A stretch of 64,000 bases of DNA from Rubellimicrobium thermophilum DSM 16684. Lineage in GTDB: Bacteria > Pseudomonadota > Alphaproteobacteria > Rhodobacterales > Rhodobacteraceae. Positions 29,040 to 37,216 of this stretch are shown one piece after another. The stretch is from contig NZ_KE557320.1 in NCBI RefSeq assembly GCF_000442315.1, positions 66,380 to 130,379 on the forward strand. Direction: 5' to 3'. The notes under the pieces are model-generated. The model ran no database searches. It had not been told where the DNA came from and saw nothing but the letters and a program-made list of their open reading frames with translations. The first letter of the stretch is position 1. The number at the start of each line of letters is the position of its first letter. The position numbers and the translations under genes are program-made.

Positions 29040-30059
29040 CTATCGCGCCGCGGAAGCCCGGCGCAGCAGCTCGACAGCCTCGGCTCTGGGCAGAAGGCTT
29101 TCGGTGACTTCGTAGCGCAGATGGCGGCGGGGTGCGTGGGGAGGAGTGTTTTCCGGCAGGGCGGCGCGCGTGAGCGAATCCACGATCACCGATTCGGCGG
29201 CGATGCCTTCGGCGAAGATGATCTGATGGTCGTCGAACACGATCTGGAAATAGTCGACATGGCCGCCTTCGCGCACATAGACGGTGTCGCCGTTCACCAG
29301 ATGGCGCACCTTGACCAGCACCTCGGCCCGGCCGGTGCCGAGCCAGTCCTGCCGCTGCCAGACGAAGATGCGGTGATCCGGGGCCAGCACGAGGTCATGG
29401 GCATTGTGCAGAACGCCCTTGCGGATCACCACCGGGGCAAAGGCACCGATGGCGCGCAGCGTGCAGCAGCCGATCCAGCGGATCGGCTGGGGCCCGTCGT
29501 CACGCGTCAGGACACGGTCGCCCACGCGCAGCGCCTCGACCGGCACCTGTTCGCCCGATGCCATGGTGATGCGCGTGCCCCGGACAAAGGAGGCGCTGGC
29601 CGCCTGGGCCAGCCGCCGGGTCGCGGCGTGGCGGTCGATCCCCACGAGGCGATAGTCCCGCTTGGGCATGAGCGGAGCCAGCGGCAGCCCGTAGATCTCG
29701 GCCACGGCATCGTCCTCGACTTCGACAAGGACCAGCATCTCGATCAGATGGCCATCCGGTTCGGCCAGGGTCAGGCAGCAGTCCAGGTGCAGCCTGTGGC
29801 CCGGTTGCCCGGTGGGCGAGCCATCGGCGATGGCGATCCGGCCGTCCGGCGCGATCGCCGCGACAAGATCGAGATGCGGCGCCTCGGGGGAGAGCTGATA
29901 GATGTCGTCGAGAACGAGATCATCGGCGATCCCCAGCCCGTCGCCGCGGGCCGCGCCCAGCGTGACGACAAAGGCCGCTGCCGGCACGACACGAAGGCTC
30001 TGGATCGCCGCAGGGCCCCCGGGGGCCGACGCAGGGCGGAGCGGGTGGAAATCGGTCAT
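29040..30059 (-). CDS. Hint-domain protein (intein/hedgehog-like autoprocessing fold)
   Basis: A 339-residue protein. Residues 1-150 are an uncharacterised acidic beta-rich region. Residues from about 157 form a Hint domain of the Hint_2 type: FVRGTRITMASGEQVPVEALRVGDRVLTRD, then VVIRKGVLHNAHDLVLAPDHRIFVW with the conserved His, and HVDYFQIVFDDHQIIFAEGIAAESV. The residue at the usual Cys nucleophile appears to be Ser (ASFVRGT), so autoprocessing may be altered. Such proteins are abundant in Rhodobacteraceae, often with secreted beta-roll proteins. The function of this one is unknown. No signal peptide is visible. Confidence 0.85.
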   Translation of the reverse strand: MTDFHPLRPASAPGGPAAIQSLRVVPAAAFVVTLGAARGDGLGIADDLVLDDIYQLSPEAPHLDLVAAIAPDGRIAIADGSPTGQPGHRLHLDCCLTLAEPDGHLIEMLVLVEVEDDAVAEIYGLPLAPLMPKRDYRLVGIDRHAATRRLAQAASASFVRGTRITMASGEQVPVEALRVGDRVLTRDDGPQPIRWIGCCTLRAIGAFAPVVIRKGVLHNAHDLVLAPDHRIFVWQRQDWLGTGRAEVLVKVRHLVNGDTVYVREGGHVDYFQIVFDDHQIIFAEGIAAESVIVDSLTRAALPENTPPHAPRRHLRYEVTESLLPRAEAVELLRRASAAR

Positions 30060-30145
30060 CGGATCGGACGGAACAGACAGCCGGGGGTTGCAGTGCCGGC
30101 AAGGCTAGGTTCATGCAGCGCAGGGGTCAACGCAGGGGAGACAGC

Positions 30146-30925
30146 ATGGATCTGGGGATCAGGGGACGTCGGGCCATGGTGACGGGGGCCTCGCGCGGTC
30201 TGGGTCGGGGCTGTGCCGAGGCGTTGGCCGCCGAAGGGGTGGATCTCGTGATCGCAGCCCGGGGGCGCGAACCCCTGGAGGAGACGGCCGCCGCGATCCG
30301 TGCCCGCCATGGCGTGGCCGTGACGGCCGTCATCGCCGATGTGACCACCGACGCGGGCCGCGCCGCCTTGCGCGAGGCCGCGGGCGAGCTCGATATCCTG
30401 GTGACCAATGCGGGCGGCCCGCCGCCCGGTCGCTGGGAGGATTTCGGCCCCGAAGCGCTGCAGCGCGCCCTGGAGGCCAGCATGCTGGCCCCCATCGCGC
30501 TGATGCGCGACCATCTGCCGGGCATGATCGCGCGCGGCTGGGGGCGGGTGGTCAACATCACCTCCTCGGCGGTGGTCGCCCCCACGCGGGCGCTCGGCCT
30601 CTCGACGGCAGCGCGCATGGGGCTGACCGGCTGGGTCGCCAACACCGCGCGCGAGGTGGCAGGGCAGGGCGTGACGATCAACAACCTGCTGCCGGGCAGT
30701 CACGAGACCGACCGCATCCGCCGGCTCGATCAGGATGCCGCCGAACGCGAAGGGCTGACACCCGAGGCCGTCCGCGCCCGCGCTCTGGCACGCATTCCCG
30801 CAGGCCGCTATGGCGATCCGGCCGCCTTCGGGGCGGTCTGCGCCTTCCTGTGTTCCGAACAGGCCGGCTATATCGTCGGACAGAACATCCTGGTCGATGG
30901 CGGCGCAGTGGCGCGCACGCTGTGA
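30146..30925 (+). CDS. Short-chain dehydrogenase/reductase, FabG-like
   Basis: A 259-residue classical SDR. The NAD(P) motif is TGASRGLGRGCAEAL at about residues 13-27, followed by NAGGPPPG (the NNAG position) and SIAL-type LMRDHLPGMIARGWGRVVNITSSAV with the catalytic Ser. A conspicuous oddity is LGLSTAARMGLTGWVAN at the YxxxK position: the usual Tyr is replaced by Ser/Thr-containing sequence, so activity is uncertain. The C-terminus SEQAGYIVGQNILVDGGAV is typical. The ATG at 30146 follows an AGGGGAG RBS. The substrate is unknown. An ABC ATPase gene follows 52 bases downstream. Confidence 0.82.
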   Translation: MDLGIRGRRAMVTGASRGLGRGCAEALAAEGVDLVIAARGREPLEETAAAIRARHGVAVTAVIADVTTDAGRAALREAAGELDILVTNAGGPPPGRWEDFGPEALQRALEASMLAPIALMRDHLPGMIARGWGRVVNITSSAVVAPTRALGLSTAARMGLTGWVANTAREVAGQGVTINNLLPGSHETDRIRRLDQDAAEREGLTPEAVRARALARIPAGRYGDPAAFGAVCAFLCSEQAGYIVGQNILVDGGAVARTL

Positions 30926-30977
30926 CGCTTGTCCCCGTCCGTCCGATCCCCTAGATGTCCGAATGTTTCCGTCGGGA

Positions 30978-32108
30978 ATGGGGGATGGCGTGGCGCCACG
31001 TCTGGCGATCGAGGGGCTGACGCGGCGGTTCGACGGGCGGGCGGTCGTGGACGGCGTGTCGATGGCCATCGAGGCCGGGCAGGTGAGCTGTCTTCTCGGT
31101 CCCTCGGGCTGCGGCAAGTCCACGACGCTGCGCCTGATCGCCGGGGTGGACTGGCCGGATGCCGGCAGGATCCATGTGGATGGCCAGCCCGTCGTGGACG
31201 GCGCTGCGCGCGTGCCGCCCGAAAGGCGGGGCATCGGCCTGATGTTTCAGGACTTTGCCCTGTTTCCCCATCTCACGGTGGCGGACAATGTGGCCTTCGG
31301 CCTGCCCCGGCGCGATCCCGGCACGGCGGCGCGCGTGCGCGATCTTCTGGACCGGGTCGGCATGACCCATCATGCCGCCGCCTATCCCCATCAGCTCTCC
31401 GGGGGCGAACAGCAGCGGGTGGCGCTGGCGCGGGCCCTTGCGCCCCGTCCGCGCATCCTGCTGATGGACGAGCCCTTCTCGGGTCTCGATGACCGCCTGC
31501 GCGACGATATCCGGGACGAGACGCTCGCGGTTCTCAAGGCCGAAGGCACGGCGGTGCTTCTGGTCACGCATGACCCCGCCGAGGCGATGCGCATGGCCGA
31601 CGAGATCCTGCTGATGCGCGAGGGCCGCATCGTCCAGCGCGGCGCCCCCTACACGATCTACAACAATCCCGTCGATCTGCAGGCCGCCGCCTTCTTCAGC
31701 GATCTCAATGTCATCCGCGGTCGGGTGCAGGGGGCCCTGACGCAGACGCCCTTCGGCCCCTTCCTGGCACCGGGTGTGCCCGACGGCACCGAGGTGGACA
31801 TCGCCATCCGGCCCCAGCATCTGGCCATCGATTTCGACCGGGCCGGGCGCGGCCCCCTTCCGACGGCCAGCCATGGCGATGCGGCACGCGGCATCGTGGA
31901 GCGGGCGCGCTTCATCGGGGCCGTCAGTCTGGTGGAACTGCGCATGGAGCATGACGGCTCGCTGCTCAAGGCGGCGGTGCCGTCCGTCTTCCTGCCCCGG
32001 CCCGGCACGCCGCTGTGGGTGATGTTCCGACGCGACCGCTGCTTTGTCTTCCCGCGCGGGCAGGCGGCCCGCCCGCAAGACCCGCAGAATCAGTCGCGCG
32101 CGGCGTGA
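30978..32108 (+). CDS. ABC transporter ATP-binding protein, PotA/FbpC type
   Basis: A 376-residue importer ATPase. Walker A is GPSGCGKSTTLRLIAG, the Q-loop is FQDFALFPHLTV, the signature is LSGGEQQRVALARALA, Walker B is ILLMDEPFSGLD and the H-loop is VTHDPAEAMRMAD. A C-terminal TOBE-type domain (DIAIRPQHLAIDF, GIVERARFIGAVSLVELRM) fits the iron/spermidine/putrescine branch. No permease or binding protein adjoins it. It could energise the orphan PotD-like protein at 15214, but that is speculative. The start is uncertain (30963, 30978 or a GTG near 30990). The 3' end overlaps the convergent WYL gene by 19 bases. Confidence 0.85.
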   Translation: MGDGVAPRLAIEGLTRRFDGRAVVDGVSMAIEAGQVSCLLGPSGCGKSTTLRLIAGVDWPDAGRIHVDGQPVVDGAARVPPERRGIGLMFQDFALFPHLTVADNVAFGLPRRDPGTAARVRDLLDRVGMTHHAAAYPHQLSGGEQQRVALARALAPRPRILLMDEPFSGLDDRLRDDIRDETLAVLKAEGTAVLLVTHDPAEAMRMADEILLMREGRIVQRGAPYTIYNNPVDLQAAAFFSDLNVIRGRVQGALTQTPFGPFLAPGVPDGTEVDIAIRPQHLAIDFDRAGRGPLPTASHGDAARGIVERARFIGAVSLVELRMEHDGSLLKAAVPSVFLPRPGTPLWVMFRRDRCFVFPRGQAARPQDPQNQSRAA

Positions 32109-32770
32109 CGGTCGGACAGACGGCGCCCCGGCTCGTCGGCAAAGAGATGGGGCAGGGGGACGACGTCCTCGATCAGATCCATGCGCAGATCGGCAAAACC
32201 TCCGGTCGTCTCGCACCAGACCGTCACGGTCCAGACCCGCCCCCAGTAGTCGAGCCGCAGCGGACGCACCACGCGCTGCGGCGCTTCGGGGTCGGGGGGG
32301 ATCACGAGGCGGAGCTTCTGGCGCGCGCGGATCGCCGCCCGGATCGTCGGCATGTGGCGGAAACCGCGGGCCGCATCGGCAAAGGCCCCGATGGCAAGGC
32401 CCATCGGGGCAGCGGCGGGCGGGGGTCGGCCCTCGGGCAGCACCGCGTCGAGCTTGTCGCCAAGCGAGCGGGCCGCGGCCCTGAGCCCGTCATCGCCCGC
32501 CTCGGCGACGACCGCCAGCCCGAGCTGGAGCGCCTCCAGCTCCTCCAGCGTCAGGTTCAGCGGCGGCAACGTGACCTCGGCTGTCGCCATGTAGCCCAGG
32601 CCCCTCTCTCCCGCGATCGGCACCCCGGAGGCGATCAGCGTATCGAGGTCGCGATAGATCTGCCGCCGCGACACGCCCAGACGCCGGGCCAGATCCTCGG
32701 CCCGGTGCAGGCGGCCATCGCGCAGGATCCGCGACAGGGCAAAGAGACGGTCGGTGCGGGAGATCGCCAT
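32090..32770 (-). CDS. HTH/WYL-domain transcriptional regulator (YafY-like)
   Basis: A 226-residue regulator. The N-terminal HTH_11 winged helix is [32 protein letters not shown]. The middle and C-terminal region is a WYL domain, with the pattern [37 protein letters not shown] domains usually sense a nucleic acid or small ligand. The start at 32770 ([13 protein letters not shown]) is the family norm; upstream in-frame residues in the longer frame are unconserved. It is divergent from tatA, a 116-base gap, and could act on either side. The ligand is unknown. Confidence 0.85.
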   Translation of the reverse strand: MAISRTDRLFALSRILRDGRLHRAEDLARRLGVSRRQIYRDLDTLIASGVPIAGERGLGYMATAEVTLPPLNLTLEELEALQLGLAVVAEAGDDGLRAAARSLGDKLDAVLPEGRPPPAAAPMGLAIGAFADAARGFRHMPTIRAAIRARQKLRLVIPPDPEAPQRVVRPLRLDYWGRVWTVTVWCETTGGFADLRMDLIEDVVPLPHLFADEPGRRLSDRHAARD

Positions 32771-32886
32771 CGGAGGGTCAACTGACAGGTTCCTGTCACA
32801 AAATGCGACCCGAATCGCCCTTTGCAAGGTTCCGCCCGAGGCGTCCCTGCGCTAGAGAGGGCGAGCCACGCGATGGGAGATCCGTC

Positions 32887-33180
32887 ATGCTCAACAACAT
32901 CGGCCTTCCCGGCCTTCTGCTGATCGCGGTCGTCGTGCTCGTCCTGTTCGGGCGCGGGAAGATCGCATCCATGATGGGCGAGGTCGGCAAGGGCATCACC
33001 GCCTTCCGCAAAGGGATGGAAGATGGCCGCCGCGAGATCGAGGAGGGCCACGCCGCCCCGGCCCAGGACGTGACCCCGGTGCCGCAGGTCACGGCACAGT
33101 CCGGCACCACGCTGCACGGCGCCCAGGGGAACCAGGCCGCCCCGACGGTTCCCGCGGACACGACCCGCAGCCAGGGCTGA
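32887..33180 (+). CDS. tatA: Sec-independent translocase subunit TatA
   Basis: A 97-residue protein of the pore-forming TatA family, which exports folded proteins (including cofactor enzymes) across the inner membrane with twin-Arg signal peptides. The N-terminal membrane helix [20 protein letters not shown] is followed by [23 protein letters not shown], with the conserved FG and amphipathic helix. The C-terminal tail is variable. The ATG at 32887 is chosen because [11 protein letters not shown] matches TatA starts. It heads tatA-tatB-tatC-DUF815. The usual upstream scpAB pair of Rhodobacterales is absent. Confidence 0.93.
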   Translation: MLNNIGLPGLLLIAVVVLVLFGRGKIASMMGEVGKGITAFRKGMEDGRREIEEGHAAPAQDVTPVPQVTAQSGTTLHGAQGNQAAPTVPADTTRSQG

Positions 33181-33205
33181 CGCCCGCAGGGTCGGGAGGC
33201 AGGCC

Positions 33206-33757
33206 ATGTTCGACCTCGGCTGGTCCGAGATGATCCTGATCGGCGTCGTGGCGCTGATCGTCGTCGGACCGAAGGATCTGCCCAACCTGTTCCGCTCGCT
33301 GGGGCAGGCGGTGGGCAAGGCGCGCGGCATGGCGCGCGAATTCACCCGCGCGATGGAGGCGGCCGCGGACGAATCGGGCATGCGCGAGATCGACCGGACC
33401 ATCCGCGCCGCGACCCGGCCCCTGAGCTATGCCACGGACCGGCTGCGCGAAACGGCGCTGGGTCCGTCCCGCTCCCCGTCCGCCTCGACCATCCCGCCGG
33501 CCGGCACACCCCTGACATCGCCTTCCCCGACCCCTGCTCCGGGAGCCGCCGGTCCGGCGACTCAGGCCCTTTCGGCCGAACGCGAAAGGCAGCGCGCCGA
33601 GGCGCTGGCCGCTGCCGCCGAGCGCCGCGCCGCCGAGGCCGAACGTCGCGCCGCCGAGGCCGAGCGCCGCGCCGCCGAGTTCGAACGCCGCGCCGCCGCC
33701 GCGCGCGAGGCTGCCGCGCGCGAGGCCCCTCCCACCCGCACGGATGAGACGGCATGA
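33206..33757 (+). CDS. tatB: Sec-independent translocase subunit TatB
   Basis: A 183-residue TatB. The start MFDLGWSEMILIGVVALIVVGPKDLPNLFRSLGQ is diagnostic: a membrane helix, then the GPKDLP motif and an amphipathic helix. TatB forms the receptor with TatC for twin-Arg precursors. The C-terminal third is an unusual charged Ala/Glu/Arg repeat, built from 21-base DNA units (33620-33700) encoding AERRAAE heptads, likely a long helix or coiled coil. It follows tatA by 25 bases and overlaps tatC by 4. Confidence 0.94.
   Translation: MFDLGWSEMILIGVVALIVVGPKDLPNLFRSLGQAVGKARGMAREFTRAMEAAADESGMREIDRTIRAATRPLSYATDRLRETALGPSRSPSASTIPPAGTPLTSPSPTPAPGAAGPATQALSAERERQRAEALAAAAERRAAEAERRAAEAERRAAEFERRAAAAREAAAREAPPTRTDETA
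33620..33700 (+). repeat. Tandem 21-base repeats within tatB
   Basis: Four near-identical units beginning GAGCGCCGCGCCGCCGAG, GAACGTCGCGCCGCCGAG, GAGCGCCGCGCCGCCGAG and GAACGCCGCGCCGCC. Each full unit codes for seven residues close to ERRAAEA. The last copy is truncated. Repeat number is likely to vary between strains. Confidence 0.85.
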
Positions 33758-34662
33758 CAGCCAGACCCAAGACGCCCGATCCGGTGGACGAGGTCGAAGC
33801 CTCCTCGGCCCCTCTCATCGAACATCTGGCCGAGCTGAGGACCCGCATCATCTGGTCCATGCTGGCCTTCGTTGTCGCGATCTTCCTGTGCTTCTTCGTC
33901 TGGGAGCCGATCTACGGCTTCCTGACGCGCCCGCTCTGCGATGCGCTGAACGCGCGGGGACAGAACTGCCAGCTCATCTTCATCAGCCTCCAGGAAGGCT
34001 TCTTCCTCGCCTTCTCGATTTCGGTCATGGCGGGGTTCGCCCTGTCCTTTCCCGTCATCTCCTACCAGATGTGGCGCTTCGTCGCCCCCGGCCTCTACCG
34101 CAACGAGAAGCAGGCCTTCCTCCCCTTCCTGCTGGCTTCGCCCCTGATGTTCTTCCTCGGCGCGGCCTTCGCGTATTACATCGTCACCCCGATGGCCTTC
34201 AGCTTCTTCCTGACCTTCCAGGATCCGGGCACGCTGGCCGGCGAGGGGGGGGAGGCGGCCGCAGGCGCCGCCTCGGCGGCGATGGTCTTCCAGGGCTCGG
34301 CCCGGTCCTATCTGAACCTGACGATGAGCTTCATCGTCGCCTTCGGTCTGTGCTTCCAGCTTCCCGTGCTGCTGACCCTCATGGGGCGGGCGGGCCTCAT
34401 CACCTCGCGCGGGCTGGGGCGGATGCGCAAATACGCCATCGTCGGCATCCTGGTTCTGGCCGCCCTCGCGACCCCGCCCGACATGATGAGCCAGATCATC
34501 CTCTTTGCCGCGGTCTATCCGCTTTATGAGGTCTCGATCCTGCTGATCCGCCGCAGCGAGAAGGCGCGCGAGGCGCGGCTGCGGGCCGAGGGCCTTCTGG
34601 GCGAGAACGAATCCCTTTTCGACGAGGCAGAGGACAATCTCGCCTCGGGAGGCAAGGCATGA
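33754..34662 (+). CDS. tatC: Sec-independent translocase subunit TatC
   Basis: A 302-residue polytopic membrane protein that recognises twin-Arg signal peptides. It has an N-terminal cytoplasmic stretch (APLIEHLAELRTRIIWSMLAF with the conserved HLxELR), then about six membrane helices, including FALSFPVISYQMWRFVAPGLY and the conserved glutamate region. The last helices are AIVGILVLAALATPPDMMSQIILFAAVYPLYEVSILLIRR. The acidic C-tail follows. It overlaps tatB (ATGA at 33754) and the DUF815 gene by 4 bases, so translation is coupled through the operon. Confidence 0.96.
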   Translation: MTARPKTPDPVDEVEASSAPLIEHLAELRTRIIWSMLAFVVAIFLCFFVWEPIYGFLTRPLCDALNARGQNCQLIFISLQEGFFLAFSISVMAGFALSFPVISYQMWRFVAPGLYRNEKQAFLPFLLASPLMFFLGAAFAYYIVTPMAFSFFLTFQDPGTLAGEGGEAAAGAASAAMVFQGSARSYLNLTMSFIVAFGLCFQLPVLLTLMGRAGLITSRGLGRMRKYAIVGILVLAALATPPDMMSQIILFAAVYPLYEVSILLIRRSEKAREARLRAEGLLGENESLFDEAEDNLASGGKA

Positions 34663-35537
34663 GCTTCGAAGCAGCCGGCACCGGGATGACAGACGCTCTG
34701 CGGCGCATTGCCGAGGCGCTCGAACGGATTGCCCCGCCTCCGCCCCCGCCGCCCGACTTCACGGCCCCCGCCCATGTCTGGCACACCGACCCGGATCGCC
34801 TGGTGCCCGTCAGACAGGTGTCCCGGGTGGATCTGTCGCTCCTGCGCGGGGTGGACAGGGCGCGGGATGTCCTGCTGGCCAATACCCGTGCCTTTGCCCG
34901 CGGCTTTCCGGCCAACAATGCCCTGCTCTGGGGCGCGCGCGGCATGGGGAAATCCTCGCTCGTCAAGGCTGTCCATGCCGCCGTGGCGGCCGAGGTGCCG
35001 GGGCTCGGCCTTGTGGAGGTGAGCCGGGAGGATCTTCCCTCGATCGGCCGCTGCCTGGCCCTGCTGCGCGAGGCGCCGGGCCGCTTCATCCTCTTCTGCG
35101 ACGATCTGTCCTTTTCGCAGGATGATGCGCATTACAAGTCGCTCAAGGCGGTGCTGGACGGCGGGATCGAGGGGCGGCCCGACAATGTGGTTCTCTATGC
35201 CACCTCCAACCGGCGCCATCTGATGCCCCGCGACATGATCGAGAACGAGCGCTCTACGGCCATCAGCCCCTCCGAGGCGGTCGAGGAGAAGGTCTCGCTC
35301 TCGGACCGGTTCGGCCTGTGGCTGGGCTTCCATCCCTGCTCCCAGGAGGATTTCCTGGGCATGATCCGCGGCTACTGCGATGCCTACGGCCTGGCCATCG
35401 ACGACGAGACGCTGCGCGCCGAGGCCATCGAATGGCAGGCGACGCGGGGTGCCCGATCGGGGCGCGTGGCCTGGCAATATGTGACCGATCTGGCGGGGCG
35501 GCGGGGGGTGCCCCTGTCCCGGCCGGGGTCGGGGTGA
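34659..35537 (+). CDS. DUF815 AAA-family ATPase
   Basis: A 292-residue P-loop ATPase of the DUF815 family. Walker A is LLWGARGMGKSSLVKA at about residues 87-102, Walker B is RFILFCDDLSF, and the sensor region is VVLYATSNRRHLMPRDM. An AAA-like lid with EEKVSLSDRFGLWLGFHPCSQEDFL follows. A proline-rich stretch of seven Pro occurs near residue 27. It follows tatC by ATGA overlap. Rhodobacterales keep this gene next to tatC, usually followed by serS, which is missing here. Its function is unknown. Confidence 0.92.
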   Translation: MSFEAAGTGMTDALRRIAEALERIAPPPPPPPDFTAPAHVWHTDPDRLVPVRQVSRVDLSLLRGVDRARDVLLANTRAFARGFPANNALLWGARGMGKSSLVKAVHAAVAAEVPGLGLVEVSREDLPSIGRCLALLREAPGRFILFCDDLSFSQDDAHYKSLKAVLDGGIEGRPDNVVLYATSNRRHLMPRDMIENERSTAISPSEAVEEKVSLSDRFGLWLGFHPCSQEDFLGMIRGYCDAYGLAIDDETLRAEAIEWQATRGARSGRVAWQYVTDLAGRRGVPLSRPGSG

Positions 35538-35773
35538 CCGGGCTGTCCGTCCCGGGATTGCGGCCCTGACAGCGGCGCAAACCCTCCCTCCTCCGGGCGG
35601 TCCCCGTTCCCGCAGGAAATAGTATGATCGGTTCGAGCGTGCGCGCCGGCGTGCGATGTCCTCCGACGTCCTGCGGCGGGACCAGTTGGCGTGGCGATCC
35701 GGCGCGGCGGGATGGGGCGGGGGGAAGGCGGCGCAGGCCGAACGGGATCATGCGCAGCTTCCCCCCCCTGCCG

Positions 35774-35974
35774 TCAGGCCCGGTCCGTGTCCTCGGCGGG
35801 GGTCTCCTCATCCTCGCTGCTGACGCTGAGATCGAAGAATTCGCCCTCGGCTTCGCTGTGGTCGATGATCAGCCCTGCCGCGTTGTCGAGGAAGCGGTTC
35901 TCCGGCATCTGGCCGACCGGTTCGATCGTCAGACGCGTCGCGGCCTTCTTCTCCTTGGGCGGGACAGTTTCCAC
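35774..35974 (-). CDS. Small acidic hypothetical protein
   Basis: A 66-residue protein starting at a GTG (35974) with an ideal AGGAGG six bases upstream, preferred over the upstream ATG at 36016, which lacks an RBS. The first 15 residues are Lys-rich (VPPKEKKAATR), the middle has PENRFLDNAAGLIIDHSE, and the C-terminus is strongly acidic (SSEDEETPAEDTDRA). No membrane or signal segment is seen. I do not recognise a family. It is convergent with the DUF815 gene. Confidence 0.5.
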   Translation of the reverse strand: METVPPKEKKAATRLTIEPVGQMPENRFLDNAAGLIIDHSEAEGEFFDLSVSSEDEETPAEDTDRA

Positions 35975-36437
35975 GGCAAGCCTCCTCTTCCTGGCATTCC
36001 ATTCTACCATCTTCATGGTCTGATGACGAGCGAAAACACCGCCCCCTGGCCCGGAACCATCTCTGATAAATACGACATATCAATGTCTTGAGAGCAGACC
36101 GCGCCCATCGTGGCAAGCCCGCGCCGGACGGTCGGAGGCTGCGGCAGAGCCGCGTTCCGAAGCGGGCCGTCGGGCTCCTCCACCAGCGGGTTCGTGCCGG
36201 CGCGGAGCTGGTGAAGGCTCTGCGGCCCCCCGTTGATCGCGCTGTAGGGCCCCCGGTGCAGGCCGCCATGGCTGCCTCCTGCCCCCGGTCCATCACGGAG
36301 CGTCCGGGTTCGTGCCCGCCTTCGGCGCGAACGGCCCGCCCGTCCCGCCGGGGGGCCGGGGGCGCTGGCGGGGTGGCGCTTCTGCTCGGTGCATGTATGA
36401 CATGTTTGCGGCCCCGGAAGCGCACATGGAGGCGGAG
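35975..36437. other. Gene-free region before the SGNH hydrolase
   Basis: About 460 bases with no convincing gene; the open frames are composition artefacts. Around 36060-36085 there is an AT-rich stretch with a small dyad GACAT-ATCA-ATGTC, out of character with the surrounding GC. It could be a promoter element for the minus-strand small ORF or mark an island edge. Confidence 0.4.
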
Positions 36438-37110
36438 ATGAAGGAAATCCTGATCGTCGGCGACAGTCTGACCTGGGGCCATGATCCGGCGTCGGGGCTG
36501 CGCCACCCGCCCGGACAGCGCTGGCCGGTGGTGCTGGCAGAGGGCCTGGCCGGTCGGGCGCTGGTGACGGCCGACGGCCTGGGCGGCCGCACGACCTGTT
36601 TCGACGATCATGCCGGCCCTGCCGACCGCAATGCGGCGCGCTGCCTGCCGGGACTTCTGGCCAGCCATCAGCCCCTCGATCTGGTTGTGCTGATGCTGGG
36701 GACCAATGACCTGAAGCCCCATGTCTGCGGTCTGGCCAGCGGGGCGGCGGCGGGGATGCGCCGCCTGGTGGAGATTGTCCGGTGCTTTCCCTTCAAGGGT
36801 CCGCGGCGTCCGGCGGTGCTGGTGATCGCGCCGCCCCCTGTTGTGCGGGCCGGATGGCGTCCCGGCCGGTCAGCGCCGGATCGAGGAAAGCCGGCAGCTT
36901 GCGCCCCTGTATCGGCATCTGGCGGAGGAGTGCGGCGCCTTCTTCCTGGATGCAGGCGCGCATTGCCGGGCGTCGCCGCTGGACGGCGTCCATCTGGACG
37001 GGGAACAGACCACGGCCCTGGGTCGGGCGGTGCTGCCGGTCGCCGCGCGGATCCTGGGGCTTGGGGAGGAGCGGCCGGATCGCCTCCCGGCAGCTGGGGA
37101 TCCCTGGTGA
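36438..37110 (+). CDS. SGNH/GDSL hydrolase, one frameshift
   Basis: About 223 residues after repair. Block I is ILIVGDSLTWGHDP with the catalytic Ser, block III is VLMLGTNDLKPH with the Asn, and block V in the shifted frame is SPLDGVHLDGEQTTALG with the catalytic Asp-x-x-His. The frame change is at the C run 36834-36838; removing one C joins APP to LLCGPDGVPAGQ. The ATG at 36438 has GGAGG five bases upstream. The family cleaves esters (acetyl, acyl). Its place at the head of the uronate island suggests a deacetylase for plant-type oligosaccharides, but that is an inference. Confidence 0.82.
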
Positions 37111-37141
37111 TACGGCAATCTTCGCCCAGCATATATTATAA

Positions 37142-37160
37142 TTGACAGACAACATATGAT
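37142..37160 (+). promoter_or_regulatory. TTGACA box and ACAACATATGAT candidate operator
   Basis: TTGACA (37142-37147) is a perfect -35 box in a short AT-rich patch. It is followed by ACAACATATGAT (37149-37160), closely matched by ACAACACATAAT at 40626-40637 and more loosely by ACATCATACAAA at 39783-39794. These lie before three transcription units of the island, so they are candidate sites for the FadR-type regulator at 39890. Confidence 0.45.
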
Positions 37161-37216
37161 CTGTAATCCGTTCCCTGTGCCGGGGCGCGCCCGGCCCGTG
37201 CGTTCAGGGAGGACAG

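Noticed and set aside
36088..36441. 117-codon open frame before the SGNH hydrolase
   Set aside because: No RBS, no recognisable motif and mostly Arg/Ala/Pro/Gly, as expected of random frames at this GC.
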